The position numbers and the translations under genes were made by a program. From contig JAPTJF010000256.1 of the NCBI GenBank assembly GCA_029339195.1, positions 1 to 64,000 on the forward strand: 64,000 nt of DNA. Reading direction: 5' to 3'. Shown here one piece after another: positions 34,001 to 44,300 of the stretch (its first letter is position 1; the number at the start of each line of letters is the position of its first letter). The stretch comes from Micractinium sp. NFX-FRZ. Lineage: Eukaryota; Chlorophyta; Trebouxiophyceae; Chlorellales; Chlorellaceae. The notes beneath the pieces were generated by a model. The model searched no databases and was not told where the DNA came from. It was given only the letters and a program-made list of their open reading frames with translations.

Positions 34001-37000
34001 CATCAGAGCACGGGGTGCTGACAGCGCTCTGCCAGCTTAGCCTGGCCGGCACAGCCAACCCCGTGCCCTTCCGCCCATGCATGCCAGCTAACCCCTCTCC
34101 ACTCGCCCAACACCACCACAGCCTCCGCCTGCCTGCCCACTGCCCGCTTGTGCAGCCGCCGCAGGGGGAGGGGCGGGAGGCGGAGCCTTTCTATTCGGAC
34201 CCTGACTGCCAGCGCATGTTCCGCTGCTTCCTAAGTGCCCTGGTGCACCGCAAGAACAGCGTGACGGGTGTCATGTACCGGTGAGGGCTGGGGAGGTGCT
34301 GAGGGGCCGGGCCTGGGAAGGTCTGAGGTGGTGGCGACAGCAGAGGAAGCCTGGCACTCTGCACCCTCTCTAGCTGTGCTAGTAAGCCCACCCCCCCGAT
34401 GCAGCTCTGCACTGGGCGTAAGAAGAGCGCTTGCGGGACACCATCTGCACAATGTACCGCCCAGCATCTCGTCTCACTTTGGCCCCCCTCTTCTTCCCGC
34501 CCTGCTTCTGTTCTGCGCCCCAACCACAGTGACGACCCCACCATTCTGGCCTGGGGCCTGGCCAACGAGCCGCGCTGCACCGGCGATGCCGCCTGCACCA
34601 ACATCTCCCGCTGGGCAGCAGCCATGGCGGCTTACCTGAAGAGCCTGGATCCAAACCACATGGTCACAGTGGTGAGAGGGACTGGCAGGTGCTGATATTT
34701 TGATGGCTGGCTGCCGTGGCGGGGAGGGAAGATGGAGAGGTGGGAAGGGCTGCTGGGGCAGGCAGGTGCCAGTGCCATCTGCGCCGGCGGGGGCTGCCTG
34801 CCAGGCGGCAAGTTGCTTGATGCTCGGTTTTGTAAACTGCAGTTTGTGGAACTGCTCTCGTGCATATGGCGCTCCCCGGCACTGCCCTGCCTCCACCCTC
34901 CTGCTGCCGGCGTTGACAGGACCTCTCGGCATACCCACCCCTCCCATGCAGGACACGGAGGGCTTCCTGGGCCCCGCCACCCCCGAAGCCTGCTGCCACA
35001 ACCCCTACAACTGCGCCGGCTCCGGCTGCGACTTTGCTGCCGATTGCGGAGGGGAGCACATCGACTTTGCCTGCTGCCACCTGTATCCGGAGCTCTGGCG
35101 GCCGCAGGCGGGCATGCAGGCAAGCGCCGCAGGGGCAGGGCTTGTGTTGCATCCCGGGCGCCCTCGGGCAGCAGCGCAGAAGGGGCTGGGCTTGCTAATC
35201 CACAACACGGCTGCCTGCCCGCCTGCCTCCCCGCTACAGCTTTCTTGCCTGCACAAGTTGGCAGTGCAGCACCAACAGAGGGCGCCCTGCCCCCCTGCAG
35301 GACCACCTGCGCTGGTCGCTTGCCTGGCTGGACTGCCACGTGGCGCTGAGCTGGCAGCGCCTGCGCAAGCCGCTGGTGCTCAGCGAGTTTGGCAAGCGGC
35401 GGCGGGCGCGGGGGGACGATGGCTGGCGCCGCGCTGAGTGGTACTCTCAGGTGGGTGGGCAAAGTGTGGGGTGCAGGCTACAGAGGGGCGCTGGTTGGAG
35501 TGTAGCCATTGCGCTTGGGCTGCCCAGCAGACAGTGCCCAGCATATCTAGATACTTTGGGCTGGATGGTGGGCGGCTGTATGAGACCCCCGAATCTAGGG
35601 CAGACGCCTGTTGCCACTGGCAGCAAGCTTGCGGTGCACTTCAAATCCTGAGCAGCAGCAGCAACACGCGCCTCAACTCGGCTGCAGGTGCTGGCGCGCG
35701 TGCTGCACCACATGCGGGCAGGCAGCGGCCTGGCCGGCTCCGCCTTTTGGCTGCTGGCCGCCCCCTCCTATCCAGATCACGATGGCTTCACAGTCTACTT
35801 CAACACCCTGCCACCCAGCAGCAGCGCTGCTGCCGACAGCAGCGCTGGCAGGGTGCTGAGTGAGCAGCAGGCGCAGCAGGCACAGCAGGGGCAGGGCAGC
35901 CATGGCGCAGTGGCCGCGCACGGCAGCCGCACTGCTGACGTCATCCGGCAGCATGCAGCGGAAGTGGCAGCGCTGAACCACCGTCCACAGCAGCAGCAGC
36001 AGCAGCAGCAGGGCAGCTGGGTGGCCAACCCGCTGCTGCCCCCCAGAAGCACCGGCGGCGGCAGCAGTGGTGCCACGGGAGCGGGCGGTGGGGGCATCAG
36101 CTCTGCCACTGCTGCCGGCTGCTTCTGCTGCCCGCTGATGTGAGCAGCAGCGGCGGCGAGGGCGGATCACTCCTCTAGACAGCAGAGGGTGCCAGGAGCA
36201 GGCAGCAGCCTGCTGTCTGCAGCCGATACAGCAGCCAGCAACCGCTCCAAAGCCGTAACACCACACACAAAGCACAACAAACACACACCTGTGCCGCACC
36301 ACCGCCAGCTCAGCAAAGTCCCACTTTGAGAGGATGGCGTTGCCGTGCACGCCGCCACCCTGCATTACAATAACTTGTACCACTCGTCACCTACTGTAGC
36401 CACGTCTGCCGCGGACCTCTGCTGGTACAGTGGCCACCCAGGACAGGCTGGCATCGGGCATCATGCGCCTGCCACACAAGGTATTTGTGCACCCCCGCTC
36501 CGCTCCCGCCATCCCCCTTGGACCTACCCCTGGCACCAGCTCTAGCCCACCCGCCCCCTGGCCCCCCTGCCTCCCCACTCTTCCCACGAAGCCCCACCTG
36601 CGAGCGCGCATCCCGCAGCGGTGACCGGAGCTCCTCAAATTCACAGAGGAAAGCATAGTTCAGTCCCAATGCCTGGGCAATGGCCGCACCTGCACAGCGG
36701 GGCGTGCATCTCACCAGGTCATAACAGTGCAGTGCCAGCAGGAAGCCGGGGCTGGCAGATTGGCGGGCAGCGGGAAGGCAGGGCGGGCGCACGAAGCAGG
36801 GCAAGGCGCACCCGAGTCGGCGCCGCCGCTGCGGTCGCACCCCACGTCCACCTCTTGAAGCGAGATGATGTCTGCATCTATACGGCGCAGCTCCTCGATT
36901 ATGCCGGCCAGCTGGTAGCCCCGCTCAATGTTCCACTGCCAGTGAGAGGGAAAGACGAGGAGAGGGTAAGGAGCAGCAGCGGGGGATGCGTGCAGTGAGC

Positions 37001-37185
37001 AATCGGGCGGGCGGGCGGCGGCGACGGCAGTGCTCTGCAACGGCTGAACCCCTGTCGGCGAGTGAGGAGTGGCCGATAGATATCACCTGCAGCAGCTTTA
37101 GCGGCCTGCCCGACTGCTCAGGGGGCTCGCTGCCCGGCTGGTGGCGGAAGTCGCGACGGAAGACTTCTCCCGGGGGAGTCTGCAT
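30382..37185 (-). CDS. Endonuclease/exonuclease/phosphatase (EEP) family protein, host of a nested gene
   Basis: Nine exons: 37185-37087, 36935-36812, 36689-36598, 36359-36289, 32250-32148, 31830-31698, 31532-31460, 31271-30901 and 30569-30382, 417 residues. Core motifs of the DNase I-like fold are present in order: WNIERGYQLAGI, SLQEVD, GNAILSKWDF, HHPVDWNNPTHPLARREPRR, YNAHLEVFCG, GDMNTMAHGIARL and the C-terminal GNHDYRLSDHKWL. The substrate is unknown; related plant and animal genes exist. Intron 4 (32251-36288, 4.04 kb) contains a complete GH5 gene on the opposite strand. Phase across this intron is exact (AG|G = Arg, giving VVRHRHHPVDW), which supports one continuous gene. Exon 8 carries a long Ala/Gln insertion. 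An in-frame stop precedes the chosen ATG. Confidence 0.88.
32466..36143 (+). CDS. Glycoside hydrolase family 5 endo-mannanase-like protein, nested antisense in an intron
   Basis: Eight exons: 32466-32579, 32770-32898, 33755-33922, 34156-34280, 34530-34671, 34952-35119, 35301-35450 and 35688-36143, 483 residues. The sequence follows plant endo-beta-mannanases (GH5 subfamily 7): FYFAGANCYYLL, LRMWAFADG, VLTNYWKDYGGMRQYVAWA and DDPTILAWGLANEPRC with the acid/base Glu. Further on are HIDFACCHLYPELW and the nucleophile Glu in PLVLSEFGK. The sixth intron has a GC donor (CAG then GCAAGC). No signal peptide is seen at the chosen start, although these enzymes are normally secreted, so an upstream exon may be missing. 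The tail after about residue 370 is Ser/Ala/Gln-rich and ends CFCCPLM. The gene lies wholly inside intron 4 of the EEP gene. Confidence 0.88.
33043..33308. repeat. Long inverted repeat (hairpin) with nested 53-base direct repeat
   Basis: Left arm about 33043-33138 and right arm about 33214-33308 are near-perfect reverse complements of about 90 bases (TCGCCATCAGCACCTCAGTA and its complement TACTGAGGTGCTGATGGCGA). Between and overlapping them a 53-base unit is repeated exactly (33110-33162 and 33163-33215), itself partly palindromic (ACATCATTTAATGA ... TCATTAAATGAT). The core is AT-rich in GC-rich surroundings. It lies in intron 2 of the GH5 gene. Confidence 0.9.
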
Positions 37186-37645
37186 TCAGAGCGCAATTAC
37201 ACAGCACCAAGAAGCCAACAGAATTGACAAACATCAAGTCGGAGGGCCGATCACCCACAATGCCCTACCGACGCCGCGTGGCACAGCGGGCCCGCTGGCG
37301 GGAGCGGGCGACGGGGCGCCAACGCCAGAGGACTGAACTCAGCTGCAAAAGCAGGCTGCTTGCACCATATAATACCTGAAATTATCATGTTGCGTCCTGC
37401 TTATTGGTCAACCACACACCAAGCCGTCGCGTCATGCAGGGAGCAGGCACCGCCGCCAGCCGCCACCGCCTGCACCGCCTTGGTGTCTTGCTTGAAGTCG
37501 GGCGTGTACTAGAGACCGAAGCATTGCTGCTCTTGTCTCATTTGAAAACCGAGTCCCTGCCTCTGTCTAGTGCGCAGCAGCAAACTGGGTGTCGCACTTC
37601 TCCCAAGAGTCGCTCCACTCAATCAAATAGCTCGCACATTTCGCC
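37186..37645. promoter_or_regulatory. Shared upstream region of EEP and EAPP genes
   Basis: 460 bases between divergent start codons, with a TATA-like CATATAATACC at about 37366. It probably holds both promoters. Confidence 0.4.
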
Positions 37646-38841
37646 ATGGATTGGGATATGGACGACGGCAGCGAGGGGAGCAGTGATGGCTCCCTTAGCG
37701 GCGGTGAGAAATGCTGTTCGCTGCCAGGCTCTCCATGCGCCGCCTTACGCAAGCCACAGCTGAGGGGTGACCACACCGGGACGCTGGATCATGCATGCGG
37801 GCTGCGCCGCGCCATCGCTGTCGACCTTGCCGCCGCCGCCACCGCTCCTGTGCAGGCAGCGACATCAGCGACGCCGATGCTGCTGGCCTGGGCATGGATG
37901 CTCAGCCTCCCGAGTTTTATGATGCGGAGGCGGATGACCGGGATGAGGCGTGGATGCAAAAGATGCGCAGGCAAGGCAGGGCTGGGGGTGTGGTGCGCCG
38001 TGCCTCGACACGCCTTGCGACGTGCCCGGAGCCAGGAAGCGTGGCAATGCGGTGGATGCGCCCTGCACGTGCGTAGTGGCTGCGCCCAGCTGTGGGTGCA
38101 CATAGCTAGTACCGGTACATGCAGCAGCAAAAGCAGCAGTCGCTGCATGGGGCAATGTAGTCCCCTACCGGGCGCGCCTCCGCACAGCCTTCTTCCCGCT
38201 GGCGCCCTGCCCTGCCAGAGCACTCCAAATAAGTGCTCAAATGGTCTTGTAGAATGTTGGAGCGTGATGGTTCTGCTGTGATACAGGCTATTCACTGTGT
38301 GCACGCACACCTGCCCTGCCTGCAGGTCGGAGCAGTCTGACGCCATCCTGTCCTGCCCGCTGTGCTTCACCACGCTGTGCATCGAGTGCCAGCAGCACGA
38401 GAAGTTTGATGGCCAGTTCAGGGCCATGTTTGTGATGAACTGCAGGTGGGCTGCGTGTGGTGGTTGGCCTGGGGGCACGGCGCTTGAGTGGGCTGGGGCT
38501 GTGTTCCTGGCTTGCCAGCAGGGCAAGTGGGGAGGGCGATCGCGGGCAAAGTGCAGACGTCCGTAGATTGGTGCATGTCTGGCAGGGTGTGGCAGAGTCA
38601 AGGAGGGTGGCCTGTTGGCCGCCCGCGAGCAACGCTCTCAGACACACTTGGCAGCCTTCATGCCAACGTTGTCCTCATCCGCGCCTCGTGTATTTGCAGG
38701 GTGAAGACAGGGGAAGCAGTAGCGCTGCCCACCCCAACTGGCAAGCGCAGCAAGCAGCGGAAGCAGGAGCAGCGGCGGCAGCGACTGCAGGAGCGGAGGC
38801 AGCAGCAGCAGCGGCAAGAGGATGCAGCGGCGGTAGAACAG

Positions 38842-38876
<35 letters not shown>

Positions 38877-39198
38877 GGAACAGCAGGGCGGAGTCGCAGC
38901 CGAAGCAGCAGCAGAACAGCAGGCGGGTGCGGGCCAGGCTTCAGAGCAGGCACAGCAAGGCGCAGCGGCGGCAGGGGAGCAGCAGGCGCAGGTGGTGCAG
39001 CCTGCTTCAGGGGCGCAGCCAGCTGCCGCAGCTGCTTCTGGCCCTGCTGCTCCCGCGGCTGCAGCTGCAGCAAGGCCTGAGGAGGCAGGGGAGCGGATGA
39101 ACCCGGTGTGCTGTGCGGTGTGTGACACTGAGGTAGGGCTGCGAGACCCGGCAGAGGGAGTCTACCACTTTTTCAACGTCTTTGCCAGCAACTCCTGA
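37646..39198 (+). CDS. EAPP: E2F-associated phosphoprotein (EAPP) homologue
   Basis: Small nuclear zinc-binding protein first known as an E2F partner in animals; its plant and algal role is little known. Four exons: 37646-37703, 37856-37970, 38326-38445 and 38700-39198, 263 residues. Family parts seen are an acidic N-terminus (MDWDMDDGSEG), PPEFYDAEADDRDEAWM, CPLCFTTLCIECQQHEKF, QFRAMFVMNC and the C-terminal CAVCDTEVGLRD ... YHFFNVFASNS. Two CxxC pairs support zinc binding. A Gln/Ala-rich insertion of about 110 residues separates the two halves. The second intron has a GC donor (AG then GCAAGG), required by phase. Confidence 0.92.
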
Positions 39199-39586
39199 GC
39201 GCGCCCTGCTGCACACACTGAGCCAGGCCAGATCTTTGCGGCTCTGCTCTACACTTTGCCGGCCGTGGCCACCCCGACCCGAGCCTGGCGCCCCGGGCCT
39301 CTACTGTTGCCATGCCCCCACCACGACCTGACCTCGTTTATTTGCTGACGTTCTAACTGACTTGCACCTATTGGGGCGCACACGACTCCTCACGTGCCTA
39401 TGTTTACGTTACAAGTGCCCCACAGGGCAATGAAATTGATGTAGGAGCATGCAGTACATGTCACAGTTGGGAGCAGTGAGGTCAATGACTTGGGAGTCGA
39501 GCATTCCAATACTGGGCAGTCAATGGGATAATCCCCTTGGTGCAGGGGGCTGCTGAGAGAAGTTCTGTCACTTACCAGAGGCACGC
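39199..39586. other. Convergent intergenic region
   Basis: About 390 bases between stop codons. TTACA at 39409-39413 (reverse TGTAA) is a likely poly(A) signal of the minus-strand gene. Nothing else is seen. Confidence 0.5.
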
Positions 39587-40459
39587 TCAGCTCCAGTTGA
39601 CGTGCGTCTTGGTCCAGCCCTCGCCGCTCGGCGTGAACGTCTCTGCTGGCTGTGCGCGGCGAGGTGACAAGCACGCGGCAGCAGCCAGGGTGCTGCGCAG
39701 GCGCTGTGCGCTGCCGCTTGCTGCTCGCGCCAGCCGCTTGCCCGCAGCGCCCAGGCTGGTGACGGCGCGGCGCAGCATGGATGGGCCGGCAGACGTGGCG
39801 GGGCGGATGAGAGTGCGATGTGCAGTGGGCTTGGGTGCTGCGCTGGGGGAGGTGGTGGGCAGGGCGGGAGGCTGCACGAGCCATTGAGCCTGCAAATAGA
39901 GAGGGGGCAGTGCATTGTGGGGCATGTCAGACAGAGGAGGGGGCGCTGTGAAGAGGATGAGCGCGCACACCTGCGGCAGGGCAAGCAATGCGCGACCGGC
40001 AACCGCCCAACCAGCCGCCCGCCCCCTGTTTCTGTCCCACGCACCTCCTCGGCGGTCAGCTCCAAGTCGAGCGTGATGTTTGGGATGAAAGGCAGGACGA
40101 CAGGGCAGCCGGCAGGCTCGGAATCGGTGCTGGGCACACCGGCGGCGGCACGGATGGTCCAAGTGGGGCTCCAGCCACCGGCGGCAGCGGCGGGGGTGGC
40201 GGCAGACGCATTGCGGCTGAAAATCTTGCTGCTGGCCGTTTCGGCATCCAAGCACGTCGCGGGTGCCGCCTTGCAGTCTGCGAGGGGGATTTGGGAGGAA
40301 GTGGCGGGCGGGCGTCAGATCCACCGGCAATGGCGGCGCATCACGAGATGGCGCGGCACGGCCTGCTGGGTACCGGCTTGAGCGCCCCCTGCACCGCACC
40401 AGTTCCTTCATAGAAGGCTCACCAAAGATGCCGCCGGAAGAGATGCGGAGGGTCGCCAT
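39587..40459 (-). CDS. Unknown protein, paralog of the divergent neighbour
   Basis: Unrecognised protein of 190 residues in three exons: 40459-40423, 40277-40045 and 39889-39587. It shares gene structure with the plus-strand neighbour at 40772-41572: a very short first exon, a second exon starting at a Cys-Lys pair (DCKAAPATC), and the same splice point inside a conserved motif, LDLELTAEE|AQWLVQPP. The C-terminal half is rich in Ala, Arg and Ser (MLRRAVTSLGAAGKRLARAA). The two genes look like an inverted tandem duplication that has diverged elsewhere. No function is assigned. The start (MATLRISSGGIF) fits a short targeting sequence but this is not certain. Confidence 0.7.
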   Translation of the reverse strand: MATLRISSGGIFGEPSMKELVRCRGRSSRYPAGRAAPSRDAPPLPVDLTPARHFLPNPPRRLQGGTRDVLGCRNGQQQDFQPQCVCRHPRRCRRWLEPHLDHPCRRRCAQHRFRACRLPCRPAFHPKHHARLGADRRGGAWDRNRGRAAGWAVAGRALLALPQVCALILFTAPPPLSDMPHNALPPLYLQAQWLVQPPALPTTSPSAAPKPTAHRTLIRPATSAGPSMLRRAVTSLGAAGKRLARAASGSAQRLRSTLAAAACLSPRRAQPAETFTPSGEGWTKTHVNWS

Positions 40460-40771
40460 GATGGTGGAGGTGCAGCTCTTAGTCAGGGCGGGGGGAGGCT
40501 GGTCTTGCTGGGTGGACGAGGAAGTGGGAATGTCCTTTGCATGCACCTTGCCGCTTCTTGTAGCCCCATTGCGCAATCAAAAAAAAAAGGAGTGCGGATC
40601 TCGCGCCGTGTTGGCTGCCAGGCGTGCTGTGGTCCGGCAGTGTACTTGTAGGGCTTCCGCAATGCGCTATGTACCTATCCTCCCACTTCACAACTGGCCT
40701 TGACCCTTACATATCCAACCAAGCGTCCGCAAGCCCCCCGCGCCCCCTCCTCGCCACCCTCACAAGCAGCC
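40460..40771. promoter_or_regulatory. Shared upstream region of the paralog pair
   Basis: 312 bases between the divergent start codons of two paralogs. It includes an A10 run near 40578. It is a likely bidirectional promoter at the centre of an inverted duplication. Confidence 0.45.
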
Positions 40772-41572
40772 ATGCGCCTCCTGCCCACCACACTCGCCGC
40801 CTCACGGCCCTTCAGCCCAAGTAAGAAACGACACTAGCCGCGGGCAGGGTCCGAGGCGCCGGAGGGCTGCATTCTGCAGACGTGCTGCCGCCGCCATCTT
40901 GCCGCCATCTCGCAGCCACTCTCACCTTCTCACCTTCTCCTGCCCCTGCGCCCCGCCCGTGCAGCCTGCAAGGTCGACGTGGAGGTCACCATGCAGCCGC
41001 TGAAGCGACAGTCGCCCGCCGCTGCTGCCGCCGACCGCGGCTGGTGCATCCGCACCGCCCCCCTCACGCCTCGCCTGAGCCCTGCCGCCGCCCCGGCAGC
41101 CGTGCTGCCTGATGCCGCTGCCGTCAGCCAAGACGAGAGCCCTCTAGCCCTCACCTCCAGCCTGAGCCTCGCTTTGGACCTGGAGCTGACCGCTGAGGAG
41201 GTGGGCGCCTGCCTGCCTGCCTGCTTGCCTGCCTGCCTGCCCACTTGCCGTGGCCCTCCCTTCATGCCTGCCTGCCTGCCCTGCCTTCCTGCACATGCCC
41301 ATCTGCCCCCCATCACAACCGGGTCCTAAACGCCCTGGCACCTCCCCTCTTTTCTCCTGCAGGCCCAATGGCTGGCCCAGCCGCCCCTTATGGATGACGC
41401 CTATGAGCCTGTTCCCTCTACCACGGCCACCGCCAAGCCACGCCCCCGGCTGCCGTCGGTAGGCGCACTGCTGCGCCGCGCAGCCTCGAGCCTGCACTGC
41501 GTGGGCAGGAAGCTGTGCAGCACCGCCTGCCTGGCACATCCCGCTGTCAAGGACCTTGACAAGTTTACATGA
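40772..41572 (+). CDS. Unknown protein, paralog of the minus-strand neighbour
   Basis: Unrecognised protein of 164 residues in three exons: 40772-40820, 40965-41200 and 41363-41572, with the same intron phases as its divergent partner. The N-terminus (MRLLPTTLAASRPFSPTCK) looks like a mitochondrial or plastid targeting sequence. The shared motif is LDLELTAEE|AQWLAQPP, followed by a C-terminal part with three Cys. TGTAA at 41712-41716 is a likely poly(A) signal. The function is unknown. Both members lack recognisable catalytic motifs, so an adaptor or structural role is as likely as an enzymatic one. Confidence 0.7.
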
Positions 41573-41917
41573 CGTGTCCTACATTGACCAATACTTTGTT
41601 CATTCCTTTGCTTTAGCTGATCACTCGTGTACTCCCCCCTGCACCAAGGGCGGGTGTTCCCTTGAATTGAATTGCAAACTGCTGCCCTGTGCCCACTCCC
41701 CTTCAAACCACTGTAACTTGAATAGTAACAAAGACGAGTTCATACTGCTCGTATCTGTAATGAGGGCGCATCAGTTATGGGACGCACCGAGGGGGCATGT
41801 TTTGTGCACGGCACTCAACCGCACCCCCGCCCGCTGCGCTTCGCCGCTGGCAGTGCCGGCAGCGCAGCATGCTCACATCAGTCTTCCTTCGCACTACCTA
41901 TCCGGCCTTCAATCGAA
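41573..41917. other. Intergenic region with TGTAA signal
   Basis: 345 bases between two plus-strand genes. TGTAA at 41712-41716 probably ends the upstream transcript. The rest should be the promoter of the F-box/LRR gene. Confidence 0.45.
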
Positions 41918-43981
41918 ATGAACCGCATCGTGGACCTGCCGGCAGAGGTGCTGGCGCTCATTGCCGGGCACACCGGTTCGAGCAAAGACAAGTGCGCGGG
42001 TTTCGTGTGCCGACTTGCATAGCAGCATCGCAGCAGTGTATGCGCTCAGCCGGAGGCGCTGCAGGCGCGTGATCTAGCCCACCGCATTTTGAATTGCCCC
42101 TCCCTGCTGGCCGCCACCGCCGCCGCCCCGCCCTTCTGGTCACTGCAGGGCCCACCTCAAGCTAGCGCACCGTGCTTTCTGGGACAGCTCCACGCAGCTT
42201 GCTGACGTGTGGCATCCGCACGTGGAGGATGCCGCCCGAGCGCAGGACGCTGTGGTCTGTCTGGCCGCCTTCCTAGCGCGCTACAGCCTGCAGCTGGAGA
42301 GCGCCAACCACGCAGCAAATCTTATCTTCAAAGCACTGGGCACCCCGGGGCTGCAGCACTTCCTGCTGCCCTGCCTGACCGGCAAGTGGGTGGGGTGAAG
42401 GGGGCAGCGGGCGCTGTCGAAAGTGCCGTTGCCCTCAAGCAACCTGGGTTTGCGCCCATGCCGCCCCCTGCGTCTGCCTCCCACCTATATGCCTGGCCCC
42501 GCTCATGCTGCACACACCTGTGTGCCACTCGCGGCACACCCCTTGATCTGCCCTCCCTCTTGCCTGTCACCAACGCAGGTCGTCTGCAAGAGCTGGAGCT
42601 GGGGTACTGCTATGATGAGGAGGAACCGCTGGTGGCGCTGCCGCCGATGGGTGGGCTCACGGCCCTCACCAAGCTTCATGTGAGGGCCCCACTGCCAGCC
42701 TCAATCAGCCTCAGCCTGACACCCAGGCTCCTCAACATCGGCTTCAGACTCGGCTTGCACTTGCATTTGCCTGCCAGCAGCGCGTCACTCATGATTGTTT
42801 TGCTGCATACATCTCGCTGTCACGCTTGCGCGACACTGCGCAACGCCAGTCTCTCACCTGCTGCCCGCCCCCTGCTCCCTCGCGGTTGTTGCCCGCCTGC
42901 ACGCTGCAGCTGCACCCTACCATGGGCGTGCCAGCTGTCCTGCCACCCAACCTGGCTGAGCTGCTGGTCTTTGACAGCCGCACAACACTGAGCGAGGCTG
43001 CAGCGCGGCAGGAAACCGCCCTGACCAAGCTCGAACTCGGCTGCGGCTCCGATGCCCGCCTGCCGGCAGTGGTGGGCCTGCTGCCAGCGCTGAGGGACCT
43101 GAGCACGGATGCAGGCAGCGGCTACGAAGTGGCAGCCCAAGTCACGGCTCTGGACATTGACACCGACTGCGACCATGAAACGTGGCAGAGCCTGACGGCG
43201 CTCACCCGGCTGCGCGAGCTGTCGTTTGGGTGCATGTATGAAATGGGCGTCACGCTGGTGAGCCACGGTGGCACGCTATGTGCGGTGCCATGCCATGCTG
43301 GCAACCTCTTGTGGCCTCCTGGAAGTGCGCTTCGGGGTGCTGGCAATGTGCAAGAACCCTCCAGCTCTCTCGCACCCGTACCTTGCCACCTTGTACAGCC
43401 GCACGGCCACCCCCGCACCGCACCCCAACTTCTGCAGGACAACGTGCAAGACCTTGCAATGCTGGGAAGCTTGCAGGCTCTGCACATGAATGGCTGTAAT
43501 GTGGTGCAGGTGAGGCAGTGGGCAGGAAGCAAGGCAGGTTGAACGACTTTTGCTGGGGGGGTGGCGGTTCGTGATGCCAGCATGGGTGGACTTGTTCCTT
43601 CAAAACTCGAGGCCCCTGCAGCTCTCATCCCTCCCTCCCTGAACCCCTCCCTGCCTCACGCAGTTTGATGTTTCCAAGCTGCCGCGCCAGCTGACGAGCC
43701 TGCACCTGCCCTGCTTGGGGTCGATGCCCCTCGGGTTGGAAGCGCTGACGGCGCTGCGGCAGCTCAGGTTCACTTTCATTCGCGAGCCAGCGGGCCTGAA
43801 GCACCACACCAGGGCGCTGCCCCCCAACCTCACGTACCTCGCCCTGCCTCGATTGGCCGGCAGGCAGCTGCCTGAGTCCGTGCTGCAGCTGCGGCAGCTG
43901 CGGCAGCTCCACGTCACCGGGGCACTTGGCCTGCTGCCGGCAGAGCTCAAGCGCCCTGACCTGGAATTGTGGCTCAATTAA
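41918..43981 (+). CDS. F-box/leucine-rich repeat protein
   Basis: Putative substrate receptor of an SCF ubiquitin ligase. Exons: 41918 to about 41991 or 42006, 42149-42381, 42579-42679, 42910-43257, 43438-43509 and 43664-43981, about 381-386 residues. The N-terminus (IVDLPAEVLALIAGH) is a short F-box. Leucine-rich repeats follow (LQELELGYC, GLTALTKLH, LTRLRELSFG, LGSLQALHMNGC, LRQLRQLHVTGA). The second intron has a GC donor (CCG then GCAAGT), required by phase. The donor of the first intron is uncertain: two sites (GTGCGC at 41992 and GTGCCG at 42007) keep phase. The exon appears to continue into an F-box-like FVCR that neither retains. A related gene lies antisense inside the next sigma-factor gene. 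Confidence 0.78.
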
Positions 43982-44300
43982 ATAGCTCCCAGAAACTGTT
44001 GGTTTCAATTCAAGCTGTGACAAAGCCCGATTAGAGGGGATTAGCGGGGTGGCTGCACCATCGCCACTGCACGCTGCGGCAGCCCAGCAGGACCAGCCTC
44101 CCAAAATTTCACGTCAGCACTTGCGCGACCAGCCATAACTTGTTTCAACCTGCCCGATTACTTCCTTTTCACTCTAAGGGCTCTTTTGTGGCAGGTCAGC
44201 GTGCACCGCGCCGAGACCAGCGCAGGTCCCTTCCCGCCAGTCCCGACTCTCCCCGCTGCAAGCAGCCAGATACATTGCTAAAGTATTTCGGCTGATCGCC
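43982..44300. promoter_or_regulatory. Upstream region of sigma factor gene 1
   Basis: 319 bases between the F-box/LRR stop and the sigma-factor start. No exon and no clear TGTAA were seen. Confidence 0.35.
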
